Source: an uncultured Sphingorhabdus sp.
Lineage (GTDB): Bacteria > Pseudomonadota > Alphaproteobacteria > Sphingomonadales > Sphingomonadaceae
Assembly: GCA_937873665.1 (NCBI GenBank)
Contig: CALMYW010000035.1
Span: forward strand, 1 to 28,161
Direction: 5' to 3'
Length of the DNA stretch: 28,161 nt
In this document: positions 1 through 7,389 of the stretch, one piece after another
Layout: each line of letters opens with the position of its first letter
Numbering within the stretch: the first letter of the stretch is position 1
Notes under the pieces: generated by a model
Seen by the model: the letters and a program-made list of their open reading frames with translations, nothing else
What the model was told of the DNA's origin: nothing
Databases searched by the model: none
Position numbers and translations under genes: made by a program

Positions 1-2
1 GG

Positions 3-587
3 TTCACCCGGCCCTTGTTCTGGTTTGCGCTGGCCTTGCCGGCGCTGCTGATGCTGTCCGACCTCGCGCGCGGCGCGGTGCTGGCCATGGACCTGCTGCA
101 CCCCAGCGGCGAACTGTCCGTCCGGTTGATGATTGCCGCCATGCTGGCTGGACCGCTGGCGGGTGTCTTCGGTCCCAACCGGTTTTTCAGGGGCTGGTTG
201 GCGATCCGCCGCAACCTGGGCGTGGCCGCCTTCGGTTACGCCATGCTGCACCTGATCTTCTATCTCGTCGACATGGGCGCCGTCGCCGCTATTCTCGACG
301 AGCTTGCACTCCCTTCCATCTGGACCGGCTGGCTGGCGCTGGCGCTCATGGGCGTGCCGGCCGCAATCAGCTTTGACCAGGCGATGCGCAAGATGGGGCG
401 CCACAACTGGAAGACCGCACAGCGGCTGGTTTACCCCTGCCTGCTGCTTTCCCTAGTCCACTGGCTGCTGCTCGACTGGAAATGGCAACCGGCCGCCGTT
501 CACCTGGCACCATTGGCAATGGCCTGGGCCACCCTGCTTGTCGTCCGCCACAGAAAACGCGCTTCTGAAAGGAACCCTGCCGCATGA
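3..587 (+). CDS. Ferric-reductase-like transmembrane protein, 5' truncated
   Basis: The frame is open to the left edge, so the true start lies outside the window; the TTG at 15 is internal. The product is a multi-helix membrane protein of the ferric-reductase-like/MsrQ (YedZ) type: about five hydrophobic segments, an invariant-looking RRNLG segment, a helix with H79 (counting from the Leu at 15) and a final helix with H149. These two His are expected heme b ligands. In MsrQ-like proteins a further His sits in an LHRL motif just before the last helix; here the motif reads AQRL (Q136), so that ligand is missing. The stop overlaps the next start (ATGA), coupling it to a PepSY-like protein. An inner-membrane electron-transfer role, perhaps in metal reduction, is inferred from family and partner. 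MsrQ identity is not proven because no MsrP is visible. Confidence 0.75.
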   Translation, partial: FTRPLFWFALALPALLMLSDLARGAVLAMDLLHPSGELSVRLMIAAMLAGPLAGVFGPNRFFRGWLAIRRNLGVAAFGYAMLHLIFYLVDMGAVAAILDELALPSIWTGWLALALMGVPAAISFDQAMRKMGRHNWKTAQRLVYPCLLLSLVHWLLLDWKWQPAAVHLAPLAMAWATLLVVRHRKRASERNPAA

Positions 588-910
588 AAAAGTCTCGCGC
601 TGCGCTTCTGGTCGTGCTGCCACTGTTGACATTCCTTGCCGCGCCTGCGGCCCATGCCGATGGTAATGTGCGCTGCAACGCTGGACCGCGCGAAGCGTGG
701 AAGCCGATTGCAGACCTGCGCAAGAAGGCCTGGATGGAAGGCTGGACGGTGCAGAAGATGCAGATCGAAGGCGACTGCTACGAAGTCTATGCCCGCACCG
801 AAAGCGGACAGGCGATCGAGGCGTTTTTCCACCCGGTCACCCTGCAAAAGCTGGTCGTCTATCGCCGGGGCCGCGAAATATACCGGGCTCCGGGGTTCAG
901 CCCGCAGTGA
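584..910 (+). CDS. Small exported PepSY-like domain protein
   Basis: This 108-residue protein has a clear signal peptide (KKSR, a hydrophobic stretch, then a cleavage site near AHA-D at about residue 25). The mature part of about 83 residues resembles the PepSY_2 type fold: a helix with W residues followed by strands ending in an EAFFHP-like segment. The start overlaps the preceding stop by ATGA, so it is translationally coupled to the ferric-reductase-like protein. In sphingomonads, pairs of this kind are common near TonB receptors and are thought to take part in periplasmic metal or redox handling. That role is inferred here, since no catalytic residue is evident. A single Cys pair (near residues 31 and 64) could form a disulfide. 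Confidence 0.7.
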   Translation: MKKSRAALLVVLPLLTFLAAPAAHADGNVRCNAGPREAWKPIADLRKKAWMEGWTVQKMQIEGDCYEVYARTESGQAIEAFFHPVTLQKLVVYRRGREIYRAPGFSPQ

Positions 911-1055
911 CGGCGCTCTGCAGTGCGGGGCAGATTTCCCGCTGTTCATGAATCGGGCGGCGCTTTCCCACCAAACGCAGTCCTGGAAGGTGTGTTTTCG
1001 TGCGGGTTAAGCAGCGCGTCCTGCAGGCTGATACCGCTGGCCGATGCTTATCTGC

Positions 1056-1087
1056 GATGCCTCGACCAAAACATCAGTCGAGGCATC
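1056..1087. terminator. Perfect 11-bp stem hairpin between convergent genes
   Basis: GATGCCTCGAC and its exact reverse complement are separated by a 10-nt loop. The hairpin lies between the + strand PepSY gene (ending at 910) and the - strand cupin gene (ending at 1207), where a bidirectional terminator would be expected. Neither side has a T-tract, so a standard intrinsic terminator is not shown; RNA 3'-end protection is equally possible. The remainder of 911-1206 shows no convincing gene. Confidence 0.45.
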
Positions 1088-1206
1088 AAACCGGTGCGCT
1101 GGCAGAACGGGTGCCTCACGATCTCAGCGCGTCAATTGCCACTACCCCCTGCGAAGGCATGCTGGCGTCCTTTCGCCCGCGGTCATGGGCTGCATGCTGC
1201 GCGCAC

Positions 1207-1602
1207 CTATTCGGTCGTCCGACCATCAAAATGCTCGTGGTCCGCGGCTGCGTCGGCGCAGGTCCTGTGAACGGTGCCGTCCAGATGTTCCGGCGGGCCA
1301 TAGATGGTATAGAGGCGCAGCGGCTCCTGCCCCGTGCTGATCACGTTGTGGCGCGCGCCTTGAGGCACGATGATGCCGTCGTCTGCTTTCACCTTGTTGC
1401 AGACGCCATCGATCCAGATTTCGCCTTCGCCGCCCTCGATGCGAAAGAATTGGTCCCGGTCGTCATGGACCTCCTCGCCGATTTCGTCACCGGGCTGAAT
1501 CGCCATGAGAACAAGCTGGAGATTATGCCCGGTGTACAGAACGCGGCGGAAATCGTTGTTTTCTTCCGTAAGCTTTTCGATGTCGTCGACGAAACCCTTC
1601 AT
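1207..1602 (-). CDS. Cupin-domain protein
   Basis: A 131-residue single-domain cupin. The first cupin motif appears around EEVHDDRDQFF with the following GEGEIWIDG, and the second as VPQGARHNVISTG, giving two likely metal-ligand His. The canonical first HxH is HDD here, so metal binding may be altered. I chose the ATG at 1602 because it is preceded by AGGAGCAGG; the TTG six codons upstream would place this Shine-Dalgarno inside the gene. The C terminus is Asp/His rich and could bind metal. Its substrate is unknown. It is convergent with the upstream pair and divergent from the DUF6933-like gene. A 7-bp inverted repeat (ACCCGGT at 1661-1667, ACCGGGT at 1688-1694) lies 60-90 nt upstream and could be an operator. 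Confidence 0.8.
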   Translation of the reverse strand: MKGFVDDIEKLTEENNDFRRVLYTGHNLQLVLMAIQPGDEIGEEVHDDRDQFFRIEGGEGEIWIDGVCNKVKADDGIIVPQGARHNVISTGQEPLRLYTIYGPPEHLDGTVHRTCADAAADHEHFDGRTTE

Positions 1603-1944
1603 CCTGCCTGCTCCTGTCAAGTAAATTGGCCTTATCTATCTTGATGCATGCGCGAATGTCACCCGGTTTGGGCTGACGATTCGTAGCACCGGGTACGGAC
1701 CAACTTTCGCTTGAACTGTCAGGGCCGCACACGGAAGGGCGCGCGCACCGATCAGTGCAGCTTCCGCATCTCCGATGGACTTGGTTGAAATACAGGCGGC
1801 CCGGGGAGCGGCCGAGTCGTCTTCGAGGTCCGCACCCTTCCGGTACTTGTGGCCAAGCTTCTGACCACTATGTCGGCGGCATGGGACGCTCGGGCAATGG
1901 GCACCGCTGGACTCGCCAAGTTGGGATCCTTATCCCTTGGCCCA
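1603..1944. other. Intergenic region between cupin and DUF6933-like genes
   Basis: This stretch holds the upstream region of the - strand cupin gene, including the inverted repeat ACCCGGT/ACCGGGT with a 20-nt loop. From 1789 the DUF6933-like frame is open without a good start; the in-frame GTG at 1849 would add 32 residues that do not look like the family. They may be a relic of another gene. No RNA gene is visible. Confidence 0.5.
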
Positions 1945-2460
1945 ATGTTTTACCTGCATTGCACCAAGAAGTTACTCGATCGGATCAATCCGGAAATTTC
2001 AGCCCCCGGCCGAAGCGATACTGCGTTGGGCAACTGGTACGCCACCGCTCTGTTCTGGAAGCCCCAAATCGCGATGCTGGTTTCGGAACGGACGCTGCTG
2101 CCTGTGTTGATGCCGCTGGCGCCTGCTGCCACGTTAGCCCGGCGATTCCCCGCTCAGCTGGCACTCGTTCTGAAAGCGCATGGGATCACTGCTGATTTCA
2201 TCGCGCAGGAGATCTGGCGGATGAATGGCGTCAATTATGCCAAGACGGCTAACCGCAGCGTGGTTGGCATCCTCAACGAATTTCTGCGCCAGGCCGAATT
2301 TTGGCTTGCCGCCTATGGGTACGAAAAGGGCGATGATGACGACCTGCTAGCCATTTCTGCGAAACTCGCCGAGACGCCTTGCAGTCCGTTGTACAAGGGT
2401 CCCGTCTCCCCGGATAAGGCCCTTCATGAGCTGGTGAATAGCGATAGCCGCGTCGGTTAG
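1945..2460 (+). CDS. DUF6933-type protein of unknown function
   Basis: A 171-residue product. Its opening (FYLHCTKKLLDRI) and the following GNWYATALFW, VSERTLLPVLMPLAP and NRSVVGILNEF segments match what I recall of the DUF6933 family, a small bacterial domain found as a stand-alone protein. The ATG at 1945 puts the family-typical opening at the N terminus; the longer GTG form at 1849 is less likely. There is no signal peptide. No function is known and the neighbours give no clear hint. It sits just left of an insertion-sequence remnant and may itself be part of horizontally acquired DNA. Confidence 0.6.
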   Translation: MFYLHCTKKLLDRINPEISAPGRSDTALGNWYATALFWKPQIAMLVSERTLLPVLMPLAPAATLARRFPAQLALVLKAHGITADFIAQEIWRMNGVNYAKTANRSVVGILNEFLRQAEFWLAAYGYEKGDDDDLLAISAKLAETPCSPLYKGPVSPDKALHELVNSDSRVG

Positions 2461-2540
2461 GCCAGTGTCAGCTGCGGATGAACGTAGGGCAGGTTCCAAC
2501 GACCCGATTAGGCGCCATCAACGGCGGTTTTGTTGGCGTC

Positions 2541-2744
2541 TGCGGTCCAAATGTGAGCGCACATTCCAACGACAGCTTTCGGACCTTGCCGGCAGAACCC
2601 CGGTGGAGGCCTATCGGCGGATCGGGCAATCAGACCATGGTGGGCATGCTCACCGTGATCTGATGATCAAACAGGCGGCATGAACCACAACCGCGATTAG
2701 CTTAACTCAGCCGCCGAACTGTCCAAGAAGGCGGGACCACCTCA
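2541..2744 (+). mobile_element. Truncated 3' end of an IS3-like element, copy 1
   Basis: A 200-bp segment is repeated in the same orientation at 12076-12277, with about 92% identity by eye; the first 95 bp differ at a single base. It encodes a transposase-like C terminus including LAGRTPVEAYRR, comparable to the G-x-TP-x-EAY ending of IS3-family transposases, then a stop and about 55 bp ending in GGGACCACCTCA. Read inward this gives TGAGGTGGTCCC, which fits an IS3-type terminal repeat starting in TG. No left end or intact transposase is present. The family assignment rests on motif memory. Confidence 0.55.
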
Positions 2745-2934
2745 ATCCCCCCAGACCTTTGGTTCTTCGATTTGGTTTGGAAACTGCCTGACTTGGGAGT
2801 TTCGGGAGGGCGAGCTCTCCGCCCCGTGAGTTGCAGATCGCACATCAGGCGAAGCAAGCGGGACGCGCTATGTCGAAGCTGCCGTTCGCAAATTGGATGA
2901 CAACGCATAGGTTTGGCCCTATCGCGCTGGCTCA

Positions 2935-3339
2935 ATGCAATCTCTGCGTACCTTTCTGAGACGGCACCGCGCCTTGTCCCTGTTGGTGGTCATGGCAGCG
3001 CTGTGCATGAAGATCGTGGTACCTACTGGTTTCATGATCGGGCAGAATGCCAAGGTTCTGACCGTCCAGATTTGCGATGATGCCTTTGGCAATCACTCAG
3101 TGAAGCAGCTCGTTATTCCAATGAAGGATGGCGGAAGCGAATCAGGCAGCAAACAAGGCAAGGGTGATTGTCCTTTCGCCTCGCTGTCGATGGCCTCGAT
3201 CACTGGTGCCGATCCCTCGCTCCTCGCGCTGGCGCTCGCTTTCATCCTCGCGCTGGGCTTTGCGCCAGCGCGGATTCCACTCCCAGAACTCACATCTCAT
3301 CTGCGCCCGCCACTGCGCGGACCGCCGGCACTCGCCTGA
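2935..3339 (+). CDS. DUF2946 family protein, copper-locus associated
   Basis: A 134-residue exported or membrane protein. It has an N-terminal hydrophobic segment after RRHR, then the K-VPTGFM segment, a short soluble part with a Cys (VQICDDAFG), a DCPFA motif, a second hydrophobic helix and an HLRPPLRGPPA tail. This layout is typical of DUF2946. Members are commonly encoded beside TonB receptors, PCuAC and SCO proteins in copper-responsive clusters, as here. The Cys, Met and His residues suggest metal contact, but no function is demonstrated. It is the first gene of the block running to 11858, so the block's promoter should lie in 2745-2934. I see no convincing operator there, and the SD is weak. 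Confidence 0.75.
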   Translation: MQSLRTFLRRHRALSLLVVMAALCMKIVVPTGFMIGQNAKVLTVQICDDAFGNHSVKQLVIPMKDGGSESGSKQGKGDCPFASLSMASITGADPSLLALALAFILALGFAPARIPLPELTSHLRPPLRGPPALA

Positions 3340-3393
3340 CAATCTGAACTGATTTGTCAGACTGACCGGTCATGCGCTGAATTCGCGCGTGCA

Positions 3394-3415
3394 CCGGCTT
3401 AGCCGGAGCAATTTT
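3394..3415 (+). terminator. Weak hairpin followed by ATTTT
   Basis: CCGGC-TTA-GCCGG followed within 4 nt by ATTTT, just after the DUF2946 gene and immediately before the next start. It could act as a weak attenuator; the stem is only 5 bp. Confidence 0.25.
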
Positions 3416-3416
3416 C

Positions 3417-3947
3417 ATGTACGAATTGCTGTGCCGTTCAGTGGAACGGCCCTGGGCATCGATGCCCGAACGGCTGGGCTGCGTCCCTGAAGTGGGCAAT
3501 CCCAAGCCATTTATCCTGCACATGCAGGAGAACCGCTCGAATCTGAGCCAGGAAGCCCGTGTCTGTTTCAGCCTGATCGGGCTGATGTTTATGGTCACCA
3601 GCATTGGTCCTGCCCTGCACGGCCATTGGCTGGTGCCTGCCTTTTCCATTCTGGCGGTGGCTGCTTTGACACTCGCCCTAGAGCGGCATGGAAGATCCAC
3701 GCCAGCCCAAGAGACACTCGAATTAGCAGATGGGCGGGTCCGTCATCGCGATTGCTTCGGCCGGCAGGTCGAACTCCCGGCATTCTGGATGCGTATGGCG
3801 GCGGAAATGCGCAGTCCGAGTGATCTACGTCTGTTCCTGAGGGGCCGCGACGGAACCATCGAGTTTGGGCGCTGCCTTAGCCTCGACGAACGTCGCGCTG
3901 TTGCCCCTCTGGTCGCCGCGGCACTCGCGCAGACACGGGGGTGCTGA
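3417..3947 (+). CDS. DUF2244 family integral membrane protein
   Basis: The conserved part runs from KPFILHMQENRSNLS (about residue 30) through two adjacent hydrophobic helices (about 50-86). A cytoplasmic beta-rich part with LELADGRVRHRDCFGR and FWMRM follows, and the protein ends with an RDGTIEFGRCLSLDERR segment. This is the DUF2244 pattern. The family is widespread in alphaproteobacteria, often near cytochrome oxidase genes, without a defined function. The start at 3417 (ATG) is the first in frame. An alternative start at Met16 (3462) is possible, but one at Met36 would cut off the family's N-terminal PF..xxxxNRS motif. The length (176) is slightly above family norm. It lies between DUF2946 and PCuAC, supporting a link to copper or oxidase assembly. 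Confidence 0.7.
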   Translation: MYELLCRSVERPWASMPERLGCVPEVGNPKPFILHMQENRSNLSQEARVCFSLIGLMFMVTSIGPALHGHWLVPAFSILAVAALTLALERHGRSTPAQETLELADGRVRHRDCFGRQVELPAFWMRMAAEMRSPSDLRLFLRGRDGTIEFGRCLSLDERRAVAPLVAAALAQTRGC

Positions 3948-3950
3948 CCG

Positions 3951-4148
3951 ATGGGCATCTTCACGATTTCCGACGAGCGCCATCACCGGCTTCAGCGCTT
4001 TCGTCGCAACACATGGATGGCAGTCGCGCTCTGCGCCGCACTGCGCTTCGCCGACACGACCTTCGGCTTCGGCCTTGTCGAACCAACCCAGACCCCCGCT
4101 GCGCAGGACATTCCCGTCTGCACCCTCGAACAGGATTTCAAGCTATGA
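3951..4148 (+). CDS. Small hypothetical protein coupled to PCuAC
   Basis: A 65-residue ORF starting 3 nt after the DUF2244 stop, with its TGA overlapping the ATG of the PCuAC gene (ATGA). This tight packing on both sides is the main evidence that it is real. The product is basic at the N terminus (RHHRLQRFRRN) with a short hydrophobic stretch (WMAVALCAALRF) and a 30-residue tail with one Cys. This could be a small signal-anchored periplasmic peptide. I do not recognise a family. It could be a translational-coupling leader for PCuAC. Confidence 0.5.
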   Translation: MGIFTISDERHHRLQRFRRNTWMAVALCAALRFADTTFGFGLVEPTQTPAAQDIPVCTLEQDFKL

Positions 4149-4636
4149 TGCTCCTTCGTCCCCAAGCCCTTGTTCCCGCTCTGGCACTCAGCGCTATGGC
4201 CAGCGCTGCATTGGCGCATGGCTACAAGACCGGCAATCTTGCTATCCAGAGCCCCTGGTCGCGTGAGACTGCCTCGGGTCAAACCGCCGGCGGCGGATTC
4301 ATGACCGTCACGAACGAAGGCGCGTCCGAAGATCGACTGCTCTCGGGTACAAGCCCTGTGGCGGCCGAAGTCCAGCTTCATACGATGACCATGGACGGCG
4401 GTGTGATGCGGATGCGCCAGGTGCGAGGTGGCATTGCAGTTCCGGCCAAGGGTACGCTCGAACTCAAACCGGGCAGCTACCACATCATGTTCATGGGGCT
4501 GAAGCGCCAGCTCCGACAGGGTGAACGCTTCCCCGTGACGCTTCGCTTCCAGCGCACCGGGAGCGTGACTGTTCAGTTCGCGGTCCAGCCCGTGACCTCG
4601 ACCGGCCCGATGGAAAGCGGCCATGCTGGACACTGA
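4145..4636 (+). CDS. PCuAC-family periplasmic copper(I) chaperone
   Basis: A 163-residue exported protein with a signal peptide ending near ALAHG (residue 24). The copper site of the PCu(A)C family is complete: HTM (H79, M81), M88/M90 in GVMRMR and HIM (H113, M115), about the H(M)x10Mx21HxM pattern. A His/Met tail (MESGHAGH) may add a weak metal site. The family delivers Cu(I) to the CuA or CuB centres of respiratory oxidases together with SCO proteins. The start at 4145 is fixed by the ATGA overlap with the upstream small ORF. Its 3' end overlaps the SCO gene by 14 nt, so the two are co-translated. Confidence 0.92.
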   Translation: MMLLRPQALVPALALSAMASAALAHGYKTGNLAIQSPWSRETASGQTAGGGFMTVTNEGASEDRLLSGTSPVAAEVQLHTMTMDGGVMRMRQVRGGIAVPAKGTLELKPGSYHIMFMGLKRQLRQGERFPVTLRFQRTGSVTVQFAVQPVTSTGPMESGHAGH

Positions 4637-5255
4637 GCAGCAGCAGCAGCCCCGCTGGGGCCTAGCCCGCCTACGCACCGCTCTGTGGCTCATCCTGGGC
4701 GTGGCCGTGCTCATTGGCATGGGCGTGATCTATGATCGCGGCCAGCCGGCGGGCGATTCAGTAAGGGGTTATGCCCATGCCTTCGGTGGGCCGTTCACGT
4801 TGACCGCGCCAGACGGTTTGACCGTCACAGAGAAAGCGCTGGCGGGCAAACCCTATGCGATCTTCTTCGGCTTCACCCGCTGCCCAGATGTTTGCCCGAC
4901 CAGCCTTGCGCGAATGGCGCGGCTGAGAAAGCAGCTCGGCCCGGACGGTATGAAGTTCAATATCGTCTTCGTTTCGGTCGATCCCGGCCACGACAAGCCT
5001 GCCGACCTCGGCAACTACGTTGCGCTTTTCGGGACGCCGATCCTCGGCCTGACCGGGACGGATGCCCAGCTTGAGCAGATCAAGAAGGGCTACGGCGTCT
5101 TCTCGGCCAAGGTGCCGCAGCCGGGCGGCGACTATACCATCGACCACACTGCCGCGATCTACCTGATGACCGCGACCGGCGAGTTTTCGGGGACGATCGA
5201 TTTCCAGGAATCCGAAGCGACAGCGCTTGAAAAGCTCAAGCGACTGATCGCGTGA
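4623..5255 (+). CDS. SCO family copper/thiol chaperone
   Basis: A 210-residue, membrane-anchored thioredoxin-fold protein. One N-terminal helix spans residues 19-36, followed by a periplasmic domain with FFGFTRCPDVCPT (C87 and C91) and a distal His in DHTAAIYL (H175). These are the three classical SCO1/SenC copper ligands. VFVSVDPGHD is also typical. SCO proteins reduce the CuA site and/or insert copper into cytochrome oxidase. The gene overlaps the PCuAC gene by 14 nt and is followed 29 nt later by a TonB receptor. This matches the content of copper-starvation operons such as the rhizobial pcu genes. Confidence 0.95.
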   Translation: MLDTEQQQQPRWGLARLRTALWLILGVAVLIGMGVIYDRGQPAGDSVRGYAHAFGGPFTLTAPDGLTVTEKALAGKPYAIFFGFTRCPDVCPTSLARMARLRKQLGPDGMKFNIVFVSVDPGHDKPADLGNYVALFGTPILGLTGTDAQLEQIKKGYGVFSAKVPQPGGDYTIDHTAAIYLMTATGEFSGTIDFQESEATALEKLKRLIA

Positions 5256-5284
5256 CCCAATCCAGATTTGAACAGGGAAATATC

Positions 5285-7375
5285 ATGAAGACTTCAATTT
5301 TTGCACTCGGCGCGGCCATGGCAGCTGCCGCGCCTGCCCAGGCAGAGACAACGGACCAGGCTACCGGTTGGACGCCGACCGAGATCGTGGTCACGGCGCG
5401 CAAGGATGACGGTTACAAGGTTACCGATGCAGCCACGTTGCGCACGCCGGTTTCGATCCAGCAAACTCCACAATCGGTGCAGGTGCTGACGCGAACACTG
5501 ATCGACGAACAAGACCTCACCACACTCGCCGATGCCCTGCGCAACATATCGGGCGTTGTTCCGGCCCAGCCTTCGGAGGCCGTTCTGGTCAACCCGATCG
5601 TGCGCGGCTTTGAATCGGAGGTCTATCTCGACGGGTTGGCGCTCTACGGCGATACCGCCGCTTCCGATCCTTCTAGCCTAGTCGGGGTCGAGCGGATCGA
5701 GGTGGCAAAGGGGCCGACCTCGCAGCTTTTCGGCGGTGGTAATGGTGCGCCGGTTGGCGGTCTGATCAACGTGGTCAGCGCCGATCCCAAGCCTGGCGCA
5801 TCCTACCGCGCAAGTTTCCACGCCGGCAGCTACGGCACGGTGCAACCGGCGGTCGATCTCAATATCCCGATCGGAGGCAATGCCGCCCTACGCCTGGCCG
5901 GGGAATATCTCGACGCCAAGGACGCCATCGATGCCGTCTCCAACAAGCGCCTAACGTTGATACCGTCGATGCGTATAGGGTTCGGCGATACCAGCCTGAT
6001 CATCCGCGCAAACTACAACCGGATCAAGCAGCTTGAATATTCAGGCCTTCCGTTTGCCATGGCCGGAGCGTCGGGTGTCGATCCGTTCCACTTTTCCGGT
6101 GCTCAGGACGCCCCAAAAACGGAAATCGAGAATATATCACTTACCGGCGTGTTCGCGCACCGGATTTCGGACAATGTCACCGCAAAGGTGCAGGTCCGCA
6201 ACTATCAGAGCCGCTTCGACGAATTTGGCAGTTTCCCCTACCTTGCCTTCTATCCGCCGACTGGAACCGTCTATCCGATCATCACCGGCTATCTGCCGGT
6301 CAAGGTTGATGAGTGGTCGTTCGACGGCAGCCTGACTGCAACCTTTGACACCGGCAGCATCGAACACGTCGTGATCGCTGGCGCGCAATACGACATGGTC
6401 GATTACGATGGCGCAATGGGGTTCAATTTCTTCCCCGCAGGCTTCCTCGACTACGCCGATCCCGCAAGCGACGTTGCGTTCGGCCCGACCACCTTCGCCA
6501 CCGACAAGTTCGTCAATGCCTACCGGACGTTGGGCTTTTACGCGCAAGACCAGATGACAATCGGCGCGCGCATCCATGTCCTCGCCGGCCTGCGCTACAG
6601 CCGGATGGAAATCACCGAAAGCCTGAACGGATTTTACAGCCCCAAGCACAGCTTCAACCGGGTCGATCCGCGCCTGGGCGTGACGGTCGATCTTGTTGAC
6701 GGCGTTTCGCTGTTCGCAGGTTATGCCACCGGCTCCCGACTGTCTGTATTCTTCAACCCGCTTGCGGTGCCAACTTCGCCCGAAACCTCGGAAAGCTGGG
6801 AAGGAGGCTTCAAGTTCGGTCTGAAGGGCCTTGGCCTTTCCGGAACGATAGCGGCGTTCCGGCAAACCCGGAACAATGTTCCGCTAACCGATCCCTTCTT
6901 CGTTACCCGGCAGGTGGGGCAACAGCGCGCGCAGGGCGTCGAAGCAGACATAATCTGGGAGCCGAGCAAGAACTTCTCACTGCTCGCGAGCTACGCCTAT
7001 ACCGATGCCAAGGTCACCAAGGACCAGTTTACCCTTGCGAACATTGGCGAGCGTCTCGCACGCGTTCCCGAACACAGCGGTCGCATTGCCGTACGTTATC
7101 GTTTCACCGAGGGGACGTTGAACGGCTTCGGTCTGGGGCTTGGCATGACCGCCGCCTCGGGTGCGCATGTCACTTTGCCTAACAGCGTCAAGACCGGTGG
7201 CTATGCCGTGTTCGATGCCCAGGCCAGCTACGAAACCGGGCCATTCCGGATCGGTGTCTCACTGACCAACCTCTTCGACCGGACCTACTTCGCTCCTTAC
7301 CAGTACCTTGGGCAACCAGTGGTGCGTCCGGGGGCTCCGCGATCCGCTTTTGTGACGCTTGGCGTCGCGTTCTGA
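5285..7375 (+). CDS. TonB-dependent receptor, siderophore-receptor type
   Basis: A 696-residue outer-membrane receptor. The signal peptide ends near PAQA-E and a TonB box EIVVTARK follows. The plug has QQTPQSVQVLTRTLI, LRNISGV and VERIEVAKGPTSQLFG, and a 22-strand-type barrel ends in FVTLGVAF with a terminal Phe. The plug style is that of ferric-siderophore receptors. I chose the ATG at 5285, preceded by ACAGGGAAATATC; the GTG at 5252 would add 11 non-signal residues before Met-Lys. The operon context (PCuAC and SCO upstream, isonitrile-hydratase-like protein downstream) argues for a copper complex as ligand, which is an inference. It is followed 14 nt later by the DJ-1/PfpI gene. Confidence 0.92.
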   Translation: MKTSIFALGAAMAAAAPAQAETTDQATGWTPTEIVVTARKDDGYKVTDAATLRTPVSIQQTPQSVQVLTRTLIDEQDLTTLADALRNISGVVPAQPSEAVLVNPIVRGFESEVYLDGLALYGDTAASDPSSLVGVERIEVAKGPTSQLFGGGNGAPVGGLINVVSADPKPGASYRASFHAGSYGTVQPAVDLNIPIGGNAALRLAGEYLDAKDAIDAVSNKRLTLIPSMRIGFGDTSLIIRANYNRIKQLEYSGLPFAMAGASGVDPFHFSGAQDAPKTEIENISLTGVFAHRISDNVTAKVQVRNYQSRFDEFGSFPYLAFYPPTGTVYPIITGYLPVKVDEWSFDGSLTATFDTGSIEHVVIAGAQYDMVDYDGAMGFNFFPAGFLDYADPASDVAFGPTTFATDKFVNAYRTLGFYAQDQMTIGARIHVLAGLRYSRMEITESLNGFYSPKHSFNRVDPRLGVTVDLVDGVSLFAGYATGSRLSVFFNPLAVPTSPETSESWEGGFKFGLKGLGLSGTIAAFRQTRNNVPLTDPFFVTRQVGQQRAQGVEADIIWEPSKNFSLLASYAYTDAKVTKDQFTLANIGERLARVPEHSGRIAVRYRFTEGTLNGFGLGLGMTAASGAHVTLPNSVKTGGYAVFDAQASYETGPFRIGVSLTNLFDRTYFAPYQYLGQPVVRPGAPRSAFVTLGVAF

Positions 7376-7389
7376 CTGGAGATCATCAC

